Below, one piece after another: positions 46,387-58,489 of a stretch of 64,000 nt of DNA; positions within the stretch are counted from its first letter, which is position 1, and every line of letters begins with the position of its first letter. The notes beneath the pieces were generated by a model, which was not told the DNA's origin, searched no databases, and was given only the letters and a program-made list of their open reading frames with translations. Position numbers and translations under genes: made by a program. The stretch is taken from contig CM053154.1 of the NCBI GenBank assembly GCA_028571685.1, forward strand, positions 18,446,001 through 18,510,000, written 5' to 3'. Source of the stretch: Heterohyrax brucei. Lineage: Eukaryota; Chordata; Mammalia; Hyracoidea; Procaviidae.

Positions 46387-47434
46387 TTCTCTTAATTCAG
46401 AGTTTCTAACCTGTTCAACTCATCTGTTCCCAGGTATATTCTGCCATTGGGTGGAAATCGTGACTGCAAAGTGAAATCACCTAGGGAGATTTAACAATAT
46501 GGTTATAACCCAGTGACTCAGAGATTAATGCTGTGGGGAAATGCATAGCCATCAGGGTTATAAAAACACTCCAGATGGTTTCAATACGTAGCCATGGTTA
46601 AGAACCACAGCAACTAGTTTCAACAGCATTTTTAGTCTCTCTTTTTTTTTTAAAACAAATAAACCCTCCCAGAATCCTTGGCATTTTCCTTGTTGTTGTT
46701 AGTTGCCACCTAATAGATTCCAGGAGGTCCAAGCTTCCAGCCTTGAGGTTTCCAGTTGAGCACCAACTGTTTGCGCCAAATTAACAAAGACTCGGCTCTT
46801 ACTGAATGACTCAGCGTTCTCCTAACAAGACCCACCATAGGACACTTCTCCTGACTGGGTTTCATAGCTCTTCAGAGGTTGCAAAGCCCTTCCTATCAGT
46901 TGTTTCTCTGGCTTCTCCCAGCATTCCAGTGAGGTGGCTGTTCAGGGCCAAGATGAAGAAAAGGCCACCAGAGCAATGGTCTGCACAACTTACTCAGTTA
47001 CAGTGACCTGATTTAGCAGAACAAAACAAAAACTGACCAAGACAGAAGGCCCCAGTTCAACTGGGATTTCAGATAAAACAACAAATAATTTTTTATGATA
47101 GATTCATTTTATGAAGTATTTTGGGATCTTCCTATATTAAAAAGAAGTCCTCATTATTTACCTGAAATCCCAGCTCAACTGGGCATCCTGTATTTTATCT
47201 AGAAACCAGTATTCAGCACCCGCTCCCCTTCTGAAGGTCAGGCTAGTACCTACGCTCTCTGGCCTGCTTCTGAGCCACCCAGCCCCTTGAGAACCTCAGC
47301 TCTTGGTCCACACTCTCTTCTCTGCAGGAGTAACCAGTATCCTCAAGAAAAGCCTCTTCTGCATGCTAGAATTTACTTTTATTTCTTTTTTGTTTTTTTT
47401 CCTGATCTCCTTTGTGTGCCCTAAAATAAAAAAT

Positions 47435-47590
47435 ATAAACCAAACTCACTGCTGTCAGTTCTGACTCATAGAGACCCTATAGCATCGAGTAGAACTGCCC
47501 CATAAGTTTTCTGAGGTGCAGCTGGTGGATTTGAACTGCTGACCTTTGGTTAGCAGCCATGCTCTTATCCACTGCACCACCAAAGCTCCT
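47435..47590 (-). repeat. AfroSINE copy
   Basis: Antisense, ataaaccaaactcactgctg to caccaccaaagctcct. Confidence 0.9.
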
Positions 47591-47629
47591 ACAAGGTCAG
47601 GATGATTTAAAAACAAGCAGTTTTTAGTT

Positions 47630-47870
47630 TATTTATATTCCAAGAACTCTGCTAAGTGTTTTGCACTTGTGCTTTCATTAGCTCTTCACAAGAAGACCCG
47701 TTGAGGTCAGCACCATGCCTGTTCCCATTTTACAGATGGGAAAACATAGATTTCCAGAGGTTAAGCAACTCTTCAAAGTCACTCAACTTGTGACGAAGCT
47801 GTGAGATTCGAACCTAAGGCTGTCAACCATGAGAACCTTTGTAACTAGTACACTACGAAAATATGTAGAT
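47630..47870 (-). repeat. MIR, antisense
   Basis: cccattttacagatgggaaa and gaggttaagcaactcttcaa are classic antisense MIR words. Confidence 0.78.
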
Positions 47871-49175
47871 AACAGTAGAGTCCTATGGTTTTGCTGTTCC
47901 AATTTTCCAGCTTGTCCAATTTAGCTTATTGAAGCTCCTGGCCATTTGTAACAACCCCTAGATAAACCTCTTCCCTTCCACATTGGTGGTGTGAAGATTT
48001 AAAATGTCGACAACATGGGAATCCAGACGATGCATACATGTTCTTAAAAATTTTATTTTTAACCGCCCCCCCACCCCCCCGCAAAAAAGAACTGTCGCCC
48101 ACAAGGCTTTTGCAGAAAGACCTTTGCAGCCACTGCCAGCAAAGTAAACCAACCCAGGGACAATGTTCTCTAAACACATTTGCTGAGACTAAGGTGTTTA
48201 TGCTGATTCTGGGTGACTGGCCACAAATACAATGTGCCAAAGAAACTTTTCAAAAAGTGTTCTAAATCTTTTTTTGGTATAAGTGACCCCTACACTTTGG
48301 CAGTCTGTAAATATTTGTGCAATTGATTATACTGGCAGATGTCTCAAGAGGAAAGCCAGCTTCAGAACACCAAGCATAACCGTCATTAGCAACACAAAAG
48401 AAAAAGCATTTGTCTTTTTCATCTCAGTGCTTAAAAACAAACCGTCATCGCTTAGCAGAGCCGGAGGCTTTACAAAAGATAATTTGCAAAAACTGATTCA
48501 ACTAAGCTTTTAAGAGTTGGTCCTACACCCTGGTATAAAAAAAAAATGTTCACTTGAGAATGATTTGTTCCCTTCGCTACTTAACACGAATCCAGGTATC
48601 ATTAATTATGAAAGGTGATATGGAGGAAAGTTCCTTTAACAATGCTGGGAAGGTTAAAGGGAGTATTTTGTATTTGGCATCAATGGGGTATTGAACGGGG
48701 GACATGAACGGCCCCTCCTAGTTAGAAATGATTGTCTCAGGGATTGGAGCAGGAGAGGGAAGGGATGCCACTGTCCTCCCACAGCAGGAAGGGTCAGGGC
48801 ACCTGGGCCCACTCACTGAGCGCTCACAGCCCCTCCTCTCCTTCCTCCCACTTGCCAGGTCCCTACTCTGCCTCTGGAAGTTCTTGGGAGAGAGTGCCTT
48901 CATTCTGAGAACCTTTGAGCCCTTAATCCTTAGCCACTTACTCTGGGGACCTGGTGACTAGCCACGTCTGCCTGCAGCCAATAAATTGCTGGCCCTTTAG
49001 GGGTCTTTCCAGCCATTTAATCCAGTTATTACTGCTATTTATGCTGGTTTGGGAGGGCTATTTGCGTGGGTTACATTTTCCTAGGACTACTTACATCAGC
49101 ATCTCCAAGCAGGCTTGTTAAACATGTAGTTAGATTCCTGATTTCCAACCCCTTCTTCCTCCCACTGCCCACTCC
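47871..49175. other. Intergenic, no gene recognised
   Basis: Repeat-poor. Contains a C-rich/A-rich simple stretch near 48063-48090 and nothing else I can name. Confidence 0.4.
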
Positions 49176-49326
49176 CCCAAAAAACAAACACATGTTGCTG
49201 ACTGTTCTATTGTGACTTACAGTGACCCCACAGGACAGAGTAGAACTGCTCCATAGCATGTTGAAGGAGCGCCTGGTGAATTAGAACTGCTGATCTTTTG
49301 GCTAGCAGACAAATTCTTAATTGCTC
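49176..49326 (-). repeat. AfroSINE copy
   Basis: Antisense, caaacacatgttgctgactg to attcttaattgctcg; the end is degraded. Confidence 0.82.
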
Positions 49327-49737
49327 GAGTTTCTGATTTCCAGCTCAGACACAATGACTGGGGTGGCATGCAGGAATCTGCTCTGTAAACAAGTCCTCCA
49401 GGAATCTCAGGCACCCAACCCTCATGCTTGGGAATCACTTGAGGAGGATCTTCTCCTTGCTAACCTCACTCTTCTCTCTGCCCTCTAACCCACTGCCGTT
49501 GAGTTGGGTCCAGGAGGCTGAAATGGAAGAAGATTAGATATTTTTCCGGGAAACCCTCTCTGAATCACCAGGTAGGGGGCACACTCCCTCTTTTCTATTC
49601 AGCCCAATGCACATGTAACGCTGTTATTGCATTGGACCCCATTTAACGGAATGATTTGTTCAACTCTGCATCGGTAAGCATCTTTCTTTGGCCATCTTTT
49701 TGGCCCCAACTCTAACACAATACCCGGCAGTTAGTAA

Positions 49738-49931
49738 ACAACAAACCAAAAACCAATGGACTCATGACGACTCAATGTGTGTTAGAGGAGAGCTGCGCTC
49801 CACAGGATTTTCAGTGATTGCTTTTTTCAGAGCTTTAGGCCTTTCTTCCAAGGTGCCTTGGGGTGGACTTAACCTCCAACCTTTTGGTTAGCAGCTGAGC
49901 ATGCGAACCTTTCGCACCACTCAAGGGCTCT
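49738..49931 (-). repeat. AfroSINE-related variant
   Basis: aacaaaccaaaaaccaatgg tail side, long unusual middle, and ccttttggttagcagctgag near the head side, ending caagggctc. Confidence 0.7.
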
Positions 49932-50129
49932 CTAAGTTGGCTACATAAATCAGTCTTTGGCATGATTCCCGGACTTCTGGGAGACCTCACTTTGAAAAGC
50001 AGAGACTAGGAGGCATGCTCAAGAAAACAGTTCTGGAGACAGAAAGCGAATGTTGTTCTGGTCCCCCTTCTTCCATTCAAATCTTTCCTTGAGTCTCACA
50101 TTGTCACTGGCGTGCCACCACCATCTTTG

Positions 50130-50360
50130 ATAGTTACCATTTACTGAGCACTTTGTGTTAGCATGGTGTTAAGCACTTCCTATGCATTGTGTCATTTAAT
50201 CTTCACAATATCACTTTCCCTATGTGTCACACGAGGAAAGTGAGGCTACATCGGGATTTCCTAAGGTTACAGAAGTATTAAGTGGTCAAAGGGCACAGCT
50301 GGGATTAGAACACAGATCAGACTCAGAGCCTGACTTTTAAACACTAGCGGTAAACAGTAC
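50130..50360 (-). repeat. MIR, antisense
   Basis: ttaccatttactgagcactt to gattagaacacagatcagac is an ordered antisense MIR remnant. Confidence 0.75.
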
Positions 50361-51190
50361 CTCGGTTAGCCCTGGGTCCTCAGGACAGCTGGATGCTGTG
50401 CTCATTGAATTATGCCTTAAGCAATTTAAGCTGGGAGTAATAGTTTAGATCAAACCTATCAGGCAGTTTATACTTGCTTCTCTTCAGCAAATCCTTCCTG
50501 GGTCATACCATCAAAGCTCAAGAAACGTACAGCCTTATAAATCTGCAGCCATGATTCCACTGGCCTTCCAAATTCGAATACTTGTACGTACTTTGGCTTT
50601 AAATACTTCAAACAACTGTATTAGCGTATGCCATAAATATTTACAGTGCCATGTAAACCGAAACTCATGCCAAAGCCAACTCATCATTATTTGGCTTTTG
50701 TGATTTCAAATGTTGGTCACGTACTTTCAGAGGGTTGCTCAGGCATAAACCTATAAGCTGATGGAGTTTCCATGTCCAGATCTGTACCGTGGTGGTGGCT
50801 GGGACTTTCCAAAGAATCTTCTTGGTGTGTTTGTGTTAATAATCTATGAATCAAAAAGGAGGATTTGCCATGTAATCCAGAAGAAAGCCCTGAGGTTTAT
50901 CAGAAGGGTAATCCATGGCCCAAGGGCATGCAAGCAGAGACAAAGAACTCTCTGGGTGTCTTGTGGGTTCATAGGACAAGTGGGGAGAGCCCTACTCTTA
51001 GGCTTCAAACCCAACAGCTCCTGCCAATGAAAATACACAAGGAACAACTCCCTTAATCCCTTTCTGTTTACGAAGGCATTTTAAAGACTGCAATTCACAT
51101 TCTCAGACACTTTGAGAACATATAAAGAGTTCTACCACTGGGCAGAATGCTCATTTAAAGAGGAAAAAGACAGAGAGTAGACACAACACC
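50361..51190. other. Intergenic, no gene recognised
   Basis: Unique-looking sequence with no repeat I can name. Short ORFs on both strands between 50761 and 51056 have no known features. Confidence 0.4.
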
Positions 51191-51199
51191 ACATAGGCT

Positions 51200-51420
51200 G
51201 GGAGTATCATATAGTTTGTTGTTTAGTTTTTAATACTTGATTTTTTAGAGCAGTTTGGGGTTTACAGGAAAGTTGTGCAGAAGGTGGAGTTTGACTACAT
51301 CCCTTCTTCTCCCCTGATCCCCACATCATGTAATTTTACAAAGGGGGCTTTGCTGAGATGCTTGGAGGACTGTCTTCCCTGAAAGCACCCAAACATACAA
51401 GTTCTTTCACTAATTCTTGG
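51200..51420 (+). mobile_element. L1-like remnant
   Basis: ttagagcagtttggggttta and ccccacatcatgtaatttta resemble the tail region of old L1 elements. Confidence 0.5.
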
Positions 51421-51521
51421 GAGACAAACTGCTACGAGCTCTGTGTTCCTTCTGGTTAGTAGCTAAGCACCTTTAACAGTTTGCATTACCCAGACACTGT
51501 GCGCTTCTGTGATACAAAAAA

Positions 51522-51648
51522 ACCTAAACCAAACCTACTGCCGTTGGATTCTGACTCATAGCGACCCCTACAGGATGGAGCAGAAGTGCTCCATAGAGTT
51601 CCCAAAGAGCATCTTGAAACTGCTGACCTTTTTTGTTAGCAGACATAG
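51522..51648 (-). repeat. AfroSINE, truncated
   Basis: Antisense, aaaccaaacctactgccgtt to tttttgttagcagacat. Confidence 0.85.
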
Positions 51649-52836
51649 GAGGGACAATGAACAGAAGTCTCCCTTTCAAAGGAGAATGGCCTGCAAATTC
51701 TGAGAACAGTAGGAGTACACGGTTGTTTTTCCTAAAAATCTCCACTTAAATTTTGAACACTGGTATGTTTTAGATGACAGGAAGCCAGGGACAAGCCACA
51801 TAAACAGGCCGTCAATTAGGTTTTTTTAATTGGAAAAAACAGCTTTGATGCCATCTGATTTTGTTGCCAAGTTAATGAATAGCAGCCCTTCATAAACAGC
51901 TTTATAAGCTGATTGAAGTGGATGAACCCTTTACGTGAAGAGTGCTGGCTTCCTAAATGATTATGTAATTATGATTTTATCAGTGTGCGAGCTTGAAAAG
52001 AAAAATTATTACATCTGTGCTGAGGTCAAGTCAGTAGGCAAGTTTTCTCATTTCCACGTGGTCAAGAGTAATTCTGAAAGGAAGGCAAACCGAGGTGAAG
52101 AATCAAGCAACCACATTTTAATCAATAAATATGAACATCTGCTTAGGAACCATCAGGCAAAATGAAATTACTTTTCCAAGAGTTGAAAAGATAACACCAC
52201 CTTGTGAACACAGTGCAAGAGTCTTTGTCATAAACTCTTCCCCACTTACAGAATTAGAGATAAGAAAAACTCCCTAAGAAAAAGACTTGGAACAATCTAA
52301 AAAGTCCCAAGCATATTTCAAAGCTAAAGCAGAGTATTTTGCCCATAGTGGGAACTACGTAGATATCTGAAAACTCAATGAATAAAAACTTGCATGGCTG
52401 AACTGCTGAACACAACAGATTATTTATATTCACATTATGTGCCAGGCTTAGAGCCATCTACTGCTCCTCCCTTGGCTCTGTACCTCTTCCTCTGCTCTGC
52501 ATCACAGGAAGTCCCATTTCCCAGGCCCTGTGCCAGCTGCCTTCCAGGTAGGGATAAGACAGTAAGTCATTCATGGTGATCAGAGGGCATAAGAGGTGGA
52601 ACCAGGGTATTTCTCTGTATCTGCTTTGGTTTCAGCACTGCCTTCATCCCTGGCCATGGGTTTGTCCCTGTCATGGCTCCACTTTCCATACTCCCTCCCT
52701 GGTTCTATTGACCACTGGGACACCTCCTGGTGCTAGCTCCTGGGGACATGGACAGTCCCAGCTTCTGAACTCTGGGAGCCATACCTTCTCCTATCATCCT
52801 TCCATCCTAGGCATGTCAACAATTTCCTGCTGTTTA

Positions 52837-53395
52837 CAAGGGCAGACAATTAAGTCTGTGAACTTAATAATTCTAAGTACCACATATCTCACTGCTGAGT
52901 ATCACCATGGTCACCTTCCAAGAAGTCCCCTTGTGAAGTTATGTACTGACACCAGCTCCCAGTCCATCCTTTGAAGTAGCTGTGGAACTCTCTTTCTGGA
53001 ACGGCCATTGTACACAGTGGCATGGTGGCAAGTTCGTGAACTTAATTGTATAGTTGTCTGTACAGGTTTTTGCCAATAAACAAATGACTGTATTGGAACA
53101 CCTTCCCTACTTGCCTGATCTGGTCCCTGATGACTTTTTTCTTTACCCAAAGATACAGGAAGTACTGAAAGAAAGACATTTTGATGACATTCAGGACATC
53201 AAGGGTAATATGATGACAGTTCTGATGGCCATTCCAGAAAGAGTTCTAAAATTGCTTTGAAGGGTGGACCAGGTGCTGGTGTCAACGCATAGCTTCCAGG
53301 GGGGAGAACTTCAAAGGTGGCTGTAGTGATATTCAGCAATGAGGTACGTACCACTGTTTCTAGGATGAGTTTACAAACTTAATTGTCAGACCTTG
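52837..53395 (+). mobile_element. Mariner-family DNA transposon, internally deleted, TIRs intact
   Basis: Flanked by TA on both sides (52835-52836 and 53396-53397). The left terminus caagggcagacaattaagtc matches the complement of the right terminus (caaggtctgacaattaagtt) at about 17 of 20 positions. Inside, plus frame 53054-53260 reads PDLVPDDFFLYPKIQEVLKE, equivalent to the mariner PYSPDLAPxDFxLFPKLK catalytic motif including its conserved Asp. At 559 bp it is non-autonomous. It lies about 700 bp beyond the CASP7 stop codon, possibly within or near its 3'UTR. Confidence 0.9.
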
Positions 53396-54077
53396 TAGCT
53401 TTTCCTTTTTCAACAATGTAAACTGATTTCCTATATTAAATTCCCTGTGTTGAAACATCTAGAATGGTTTCTGTTTTCTTCATGAGATCTTGACTGATAC
53501 TTATTAGAATCATTATTTTTTTCTCTAATTTATGAGGGCATTTTTGCATGAGGATCTGGCCTAAGTCAATTTTTTTTTTTTAAAAAAGAAATCACTCCAC
53601 ACTCAATACCCATTTCCTGCAAAACAGGCGAATGAGTAGCCCCTCTGCTGTTTTTTCCTCCCCAAGTACTTGGATTCTCTCTGCCAGGTACAAATGACTC
53701 TGATTTTCTACCAATATCACCACCAATCATGGTGGACAAGCCAAGAGTCAACTCAAGAGGGCATTTGTCTTGTGTGTACTAAGTGTGAAGCAAGGTAGAA
53801 GAAATACAAATAATCCAAAGAGGAAACTGTACTCATCAAATGAATACCATTGTAAAAAATGAGTTTCTGAAAAGTCAGAGAAACAGAGGACAGTGCCAAC
53901 AAGTGTCCTCCCTGCTGGGTCAGTAAATTTTCCTGAAATTAAAGTCCCCTGGAAGTCTTGGATATTCAAAAGCCTCAAAAAAAAAAGAAAAAAAAAAGAG
54001 AGAGAGATAAATCCAATTCATCAATGAATGATGTATAGCTTCTTGGCTGGACTTCACAGCCATGCGATGATCACTTT

Positions 54078-54301
54078 TCAGAAGTAGAGTTCTTTAGTGA
54101 GCATTGAGACCACACATGGTATCTGCTTCTTCTCATGGAACTGCGGCCTATCAGAGCGGGATTCAAAGTCCCTGGCCACCCTGTAGTTCACTCTGGTGAG
54201 GATCTGCATGATCTCCAGCTGCTTTCCATACTCGTTGAGGACAGAGCAGAGGGCCTGCACAAACCAGGAACCTTCTCCTGGGTTCCTCCAGGAGTAATAG
54301 C
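54078..54301 (-). CDS. CASP7: CASP7 last coding exon (small subunit, stop codon)
   Basis: Two leading bases complete Gly, then [20 protein letters not shown] through [20 protein letters not shown] and on to SMLTKELYF and the stop TGA at 54080-54078. The acceptor is ctattgaag (AG at 54303-54302). This is the p11 small subunit of the executioner caspase. Tryptophans and the Arg of [11 protein letters not shown] line the S2-S4 pockets and are kept. The protein ends ELYF, two residues shorter than human ELYFSQ. The 3'UTR continues to lower coordinates; I could not fix a poly(A) signal. Confidence 0.96.
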
Positions 54302-54429
54302 CTTCAATAGGAGAGAAAGGAGACAGTCTTATCAGTTCACCAGGCTGGAACTCAGCACTGAGAATAAACATACGACCTAACACTCAGGCACACACAGTGT
54401 CTGGTAAATGAGTAAGCTTGCTGATTACT

Positions 54430-54570
54430 AGCATTTTCTGGTAACTGTTTAAATGGATAAAGCAACCGGGACTCAAGTCAGGAGTCCTGGTCTCAGCCAC
54501 AGTTCAGTGTGTCTCAAAATCTCTATCTGACCTTGGGCACAACAATTAAGATCACACAATGGCAACTGTT
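54430..54570 (+). repeat. MIR element
   Basis: gggactcaagtcaggagtcc and ctgaccttgggcacaacaat are MIR core words. It sits in the last CASP7 intron. Confidence 0.65.
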
Positions 54571-54765
54571 TTTTCCCTAAGGACAGCCAGGACAGTTTTC
54601 CTAGCTATCTGCAGTTACTGAAAGGAGGAGATGAAGTAGAACACCTGAACAACATTCTGTAGACTGAAAGTGTTGCAGAAGTACTTCTTCTTGTAATTAA
54701 CAAAAGCAATAGTAACAATAAGACAGTTCATCTTTCCTGGAAAGAAAAGCAAATATATTCTGTGT

Positions 54766-54898
54766 ATGCACACTGCCATCGATGTGATTCTGATAGGACA
54801 GAGTGGAACTGTCCAAAAGTTTGCAAGGAGCACCTGGTGGATTCAAACTGCTGACCTTTTGGTTAGTAGCCATGGATGTTAACCACTACGGCAGCCCC
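54766..54898 (-). repeat. AfroSINE copy
   Basis: Antisense, cacactgccatcgatgtgat to taaccactacggcagccc; the first part is shortened. Confidence 0.85.
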
Positions 54899-55028
54899 AT
54901 AGTAGACAAAATAATGGCCTCTTCCAAAGATGTCTGTGCTCTAATCCTGGGGACTGTAGATATGTTCCCTCACACAGCAAAAACGACTTGGCAGATGCGG
55001 TTATGGTAATGAGCTTTGAGATGAGAAG

Positions 55029-55522
55029 TGTCATGGCTTGAATTGTGTCCCCCTCAAATATCTGTTGACTTGGCTGGGCTATGACTCTAAGTATCGTGAT
55101 TGTCCACCGTTTTGTCATTTGATGGGATTTTCCTGTGTGTTATAAATTCTATCACTACAATTTCATAATAGGGATTAGCGGCAGTTTTACCAAGGAGGTC
55201 TCTAAGATTGAGTAGAGTCTTCTGCTAATCTCATTTGAGATATAAAAGACAGAATGGACCAGAGAGATGGAGACCTCATATCATCAAGAAAGGGAACAAA
55301 GGGTGTCTTTGGACCTGAGGGTCCTGTGCTGAGATGCTCCCAGACCAAGGGAAGACTGATGCACCACAAGGACCTTCCCCTAGAGCTAACTGAGAGAGAA
55401 AGCCTTCCCCTGGAGCCGGCACCTTGAATTTGAACTGATAGCCTCCTGGGCTGTGAGAGAGTAAATTTCTCTGTTAAAGCCCTCTACTTACGGTATTTCT
55501 GCAGCACTAGACGACTAAAACA
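55029..55522 (+). mobile_element. Solo MaLR-like LTR in a CASP7 intron
   Basis: tgtcatggcttgaattgtgt to gcactagacgactaaaaca. It lies between the exons at 54078 and 55926, opposite to the direction of CASP7. Confidence 0.83.
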
Positions 55523-55925
55523 GGGAGATTATTCTGGATTATGCAAACTAGTCAGAGGAATCCTTAGAAGTGGAGAACCTTTCCTGGTTGTGGTCAGAGG
55601 GGTTATTAATGGGAGAGAGGTCTGAGACACGGGAGGCTACTGTCTCCAAGGATGAGTAAGAGGGCCACCAGGAGTGTGGGCTGCCTCTAGAAGCTAGAAG
55701 AGGCAAGGAAATGGATTCTACCCTAGTTTCTGGAAAGGAACACAGTCTTGATTTCAGTTCAGTGAGGTCTGTGCCAGATTTCTGAAGAACTGTTAAGATA
55801 TAAATCTGCATTGTTTTAAATCACTCTGATTGGGTGTGTTAGTTTGCGGCAGCAGCAATGAGAATCTGCATTTTGATGTTGGACTGTAATGGTTTGGTTA
55901 GCAGACAATGGATGTAACTTGATAC

Positions 55926-56055
55926 CTGGAACTGTGGAATATGCAATGAGAAAGTCAGCTTCAACTGGAATCTTGTATCGGGGATTGGCATCTGTGTCAC
56001 TGACACTCCCTGAGTCAGCCTGGATCCCATCATCCAACTCTGACCCACGGCAAGC
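55926..56055 (-). CDS. CASP7: CASP7 exon with catalytic cysteine and processing site
   Basis: Reads [20 protein letters not shown] then [20 protein letters not shown] and TVPG, 130 nt. The upstream exon supplies the Gln, so the active-site pentapeptide QACRG is complete and Cys is the nucleophile. IQAD/S is the main inter-subunit cleavage site, and the DTDA a few residues on is the second processing site; both are kept. The acceptor is tttgattctag (AG at 56057-56056) and the donor is GTATCA (GT at 55925-55924). It ends with one base of Gly, matching exon 54078-54301. Confidence 0.97.
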
Positions 56056-56145
56056 CTAGAATCAAAGCAGAGATCACCCATGGAGTTGGAAGGGACACGT
56101 GTGCGTCACTCACTGCAGTGTCCAAGAACTGTCCTTGGCATGTAC

Positions 56146-56301
56146 TAAACGCTGCTGCTGTCAAGTTAATTCTGACTCATGGTCAACCCCTATAGAACAG
56201 AGAACTGCCTCACAGGATTTCTAAGTAGCAGCTGATGGATTTCAACCATTGACTTTTTGCTTATCAGCTGTAGCTCTTAACCAGTGTACCACCAGGGCTC
56301 C
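56146..56301 (-). repeat. AfroSINE copy
   Basis: Antisense, gtactaaacgctgctgctgt to gtaccaccagggctcc. Confidence 0.9.
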
Positions 56302-56313
56302 ATGTCAGGTCCT

Positions 56314-56462
56314 AAAGCCACAGCTGTCGATTCTAACTCATAGTGACCCTATAGGTTAGAGGAGAATTACCCCATGGTTTCCAAGGAACGCCTGGTGGAT
56401 CTGAACTGCCAACTTCTTGGTTAGCAGACACAGCACTTAACCACTACACCACCAGGGTTTCC
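56314..56462 (-). repeat. AfroSINE copy
   Basis: Antisense, taaagccacagctgtcgatt to acaccaccagggtttcc. It is tandem with the previous copy in the same orientation. Confidence 0.9.
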
Positions 56463-56494
56463 TGGCAGGTACTAGGAGCTCAATAATGTGATGA

Positions 56495-57025
56495 AGAATA
56501 ATGAAGAATAAACGGCAGATACTAAGAGCTCAGTAACATGATGAATGAATATTCTTCCAAACTGCTAAGGAAAGTAACTGCAATGCTCTTCAACAGAGAT
56601 ATACAAATCACCAACATGCACACAAAGATGCGGAACATCATTAGTCATTAAGGAAATGCACATCCAAGTCATGACAAGATACCACTTCACATTCACTAGG
56701 ATGGCTATTCAAAACAAAACAGAAAATAGCAAGTGGTGGTGAGGATGTGGAGAGACTGGAACTCTTGTGCATTGCTGGTGGAAATGTAAAATACTACAGG
56801 TACAACATCTGTGGAAAACAGTTTGGTAGTTCCTCAAAAAGTTACATATAGAATTACCACATAACCCAGCATTTCCACCCCTGGTTATAGACCCAAAAGA
56901 GTTGAAAACAGGTACTTGAACAAACATATATACATGCATGTTCATAGCTGCATTATTTATAATTGCTAAAAGGTAGAAACAACTGAAACGTCCACCAGTG
57001 GATGGATGAATGAATAAACAAAATG
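56495..57025 (+). mobile_element. L1 3' region in a CASP7 intron (left part)
   Basis: L1 ORF2-tail words (aacatcattagtcattaagg; ggtgaggatgtggagagact; gaatgaataaacaaaatgcg). It resumes at 57559 after the GT repeat and LTR. Confidence 0.8.
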
Positions 57026-57027
57026 CG

Positions 57028-57070
<43 letters not shown>
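57026..57070 (+). repeat. (TG)n microsatellite
   Basis: About 22 uninterrupted tg units at the left LTR border. A shorter GT run lies at the right border. Confidence 0.95.
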
Positions 57071-57073
<3 letters not shown>

Positions 57074-57558
57074 TGGATTGAACTATATTCCCCTAAAAAT
57101 GTGTGCAGCCATTTGGCTGGGTCATGATTCCCCAAATTTTGTGATTTTCCTATGCCATAAATCCTAGTATCTGCCTGGGGCTACTAAATAGAATGATTAT
57201 GTTAAAAGAAGATTAGGATGGGACTGCAACACCCTTGCTAAAGGAGTCTCCCTGGAATGTGGCTTGCACCACCTTTAATCCTTTCATCCCATGGGAGATA
57301 AAAAAGAGAGGGAAGCAAGCAGAGAATTGGGAACCTCACACCATCAAGAAAGCAGCACAGGGAGTAGAGTGCATCCTTCAGACCTGATGCAACACAAGTA
57401 CTTCCTTGCAGAGCTGACCAAGAGAGAAAGCCTTCCCCTAGAGAGGACATCCTGAATTTGGACTGGTACCGTACCAGACTGTGTAAGAATGGGCTTTTCT
57501 TTCCTAAAGCCAGCCACCTTGTGGTATTTCCATGAAGTAGCGCTAGATGACTAAAATA
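57071..57558 (+). mobile_element. Solo MaLR-like LTR in an L1
   Basis: tgatggattgaactatattc to gcgctagatgactaaaata. gtgtg flanks both sides, compatible with a 5-bp duplication in a GT repeat. Confidence 0.83.
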
Positions 57559-57910
57559 GTGTGTGTGTGATGAAATATTACTCAGCCATAGAACAGAATG
57601 AAATCTTGATACATGCTACGGTGTGGATGGATTTCAAAAACACGTTAAGTGAAAAAAGCCAGGCATGTTAACGTGAACTATCCAGCAACAGAAAGCAACA
57701 CAAAGCAGATCTGTGGTTGCCATGTATCGGAGGTGAGAGTGTCTGTTCAATGGATATGAGGTTTCCCTTTGGGGTGATGAAAATGTTTTGTAACTATATA
57801 TGCTGGTAGTTCAATAACACTGGGAATGTATTAGTTTGCCACCAAATTGTCCTTTAAAATGATTCATTTTATGTTATGTGAATGTCAACTCAATTTAAAA
57901 AAAAATGAAA
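57559..57910 (+). mobile_element. L1 3' region (right part)
   Basis: gatgaaatattactcagcca continues the L1 interrupted at 57026 and ends in an A-rich tail near 57900. Confidence 0.78.
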
Positions 57911-58117
57911 AATGGAAGTACTGCACTGTCTTTAAGACAATCTAACAGTTACGATCCATTGCAAATACCAATGCCAACCATTTAAAAGGTAGAAAAACAA
58001 AAGCTCCCATTTGCAGACCTCAGCTGAAACAGTATTGTGGACTTGTAAAGATGACGGAGTCCCTTAACCACAATTGTCCCTCCATTTTTAACTGCATTGG
58101 CATTGGAAAGGGATTAC

Positions 58118-58293
58118 CTGAATGAAGAAGAGTTTGGGTTTCTCTAGAAGTGTTTTGCATCTATCACCCCTAAAGCAGGCTGTCAAATCCTTTATTGGTG
58201 TCATTCCATCGGTTCCATAGATAAAGTTTTCTTCTCCATGGCTTAACATGATGCAGGCAAAGCATGCTGAGTTTGTGTGGTCCTCTTCTGAAG
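58118..58293 (-). CDS. CASP7: CASP7 exon with catalytic histidine
   Basis: Two leading bases complete Ala, then [40 protein letters not shown] and [18 protein letters not shown], 176 nt. His of SHGEEN is the general base of the catalytic pair. The acceptor is tttgcttgtag (AG at 58295-58294) and the donor is GTAATC (GT at 58117-58116). It ends with the Gln codon that begins QACRG. Compared with human I see several conservative changes and none in catalytic residues. Confidence 0.97.
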
Positions 58294-58489
58294 CTACAAG
58301 CAAAAGATGTGAACACTGGAAAGTCAGAACATCAGTCCCTAAGGGCCTCAGGTAGAGGGTTCCTTTCTAGCCTTGCAGCTTTCCGTGACTACAGGCAAGG
58401 CACAGGTGCTGGGACAAGAGCAGGTGGATGGGTTCCTCTAAGGAACTCGTCCTCACCTGGGCCATAACTCTCAAACACTTGCCCTAATT

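Noticed and set aside
51900-54077. A CASP7 poly(A) signal
   Set aside because: I found no convincing minus-strand AATAAA in a good context; ATTAAA-like words occur but none could be chosen.
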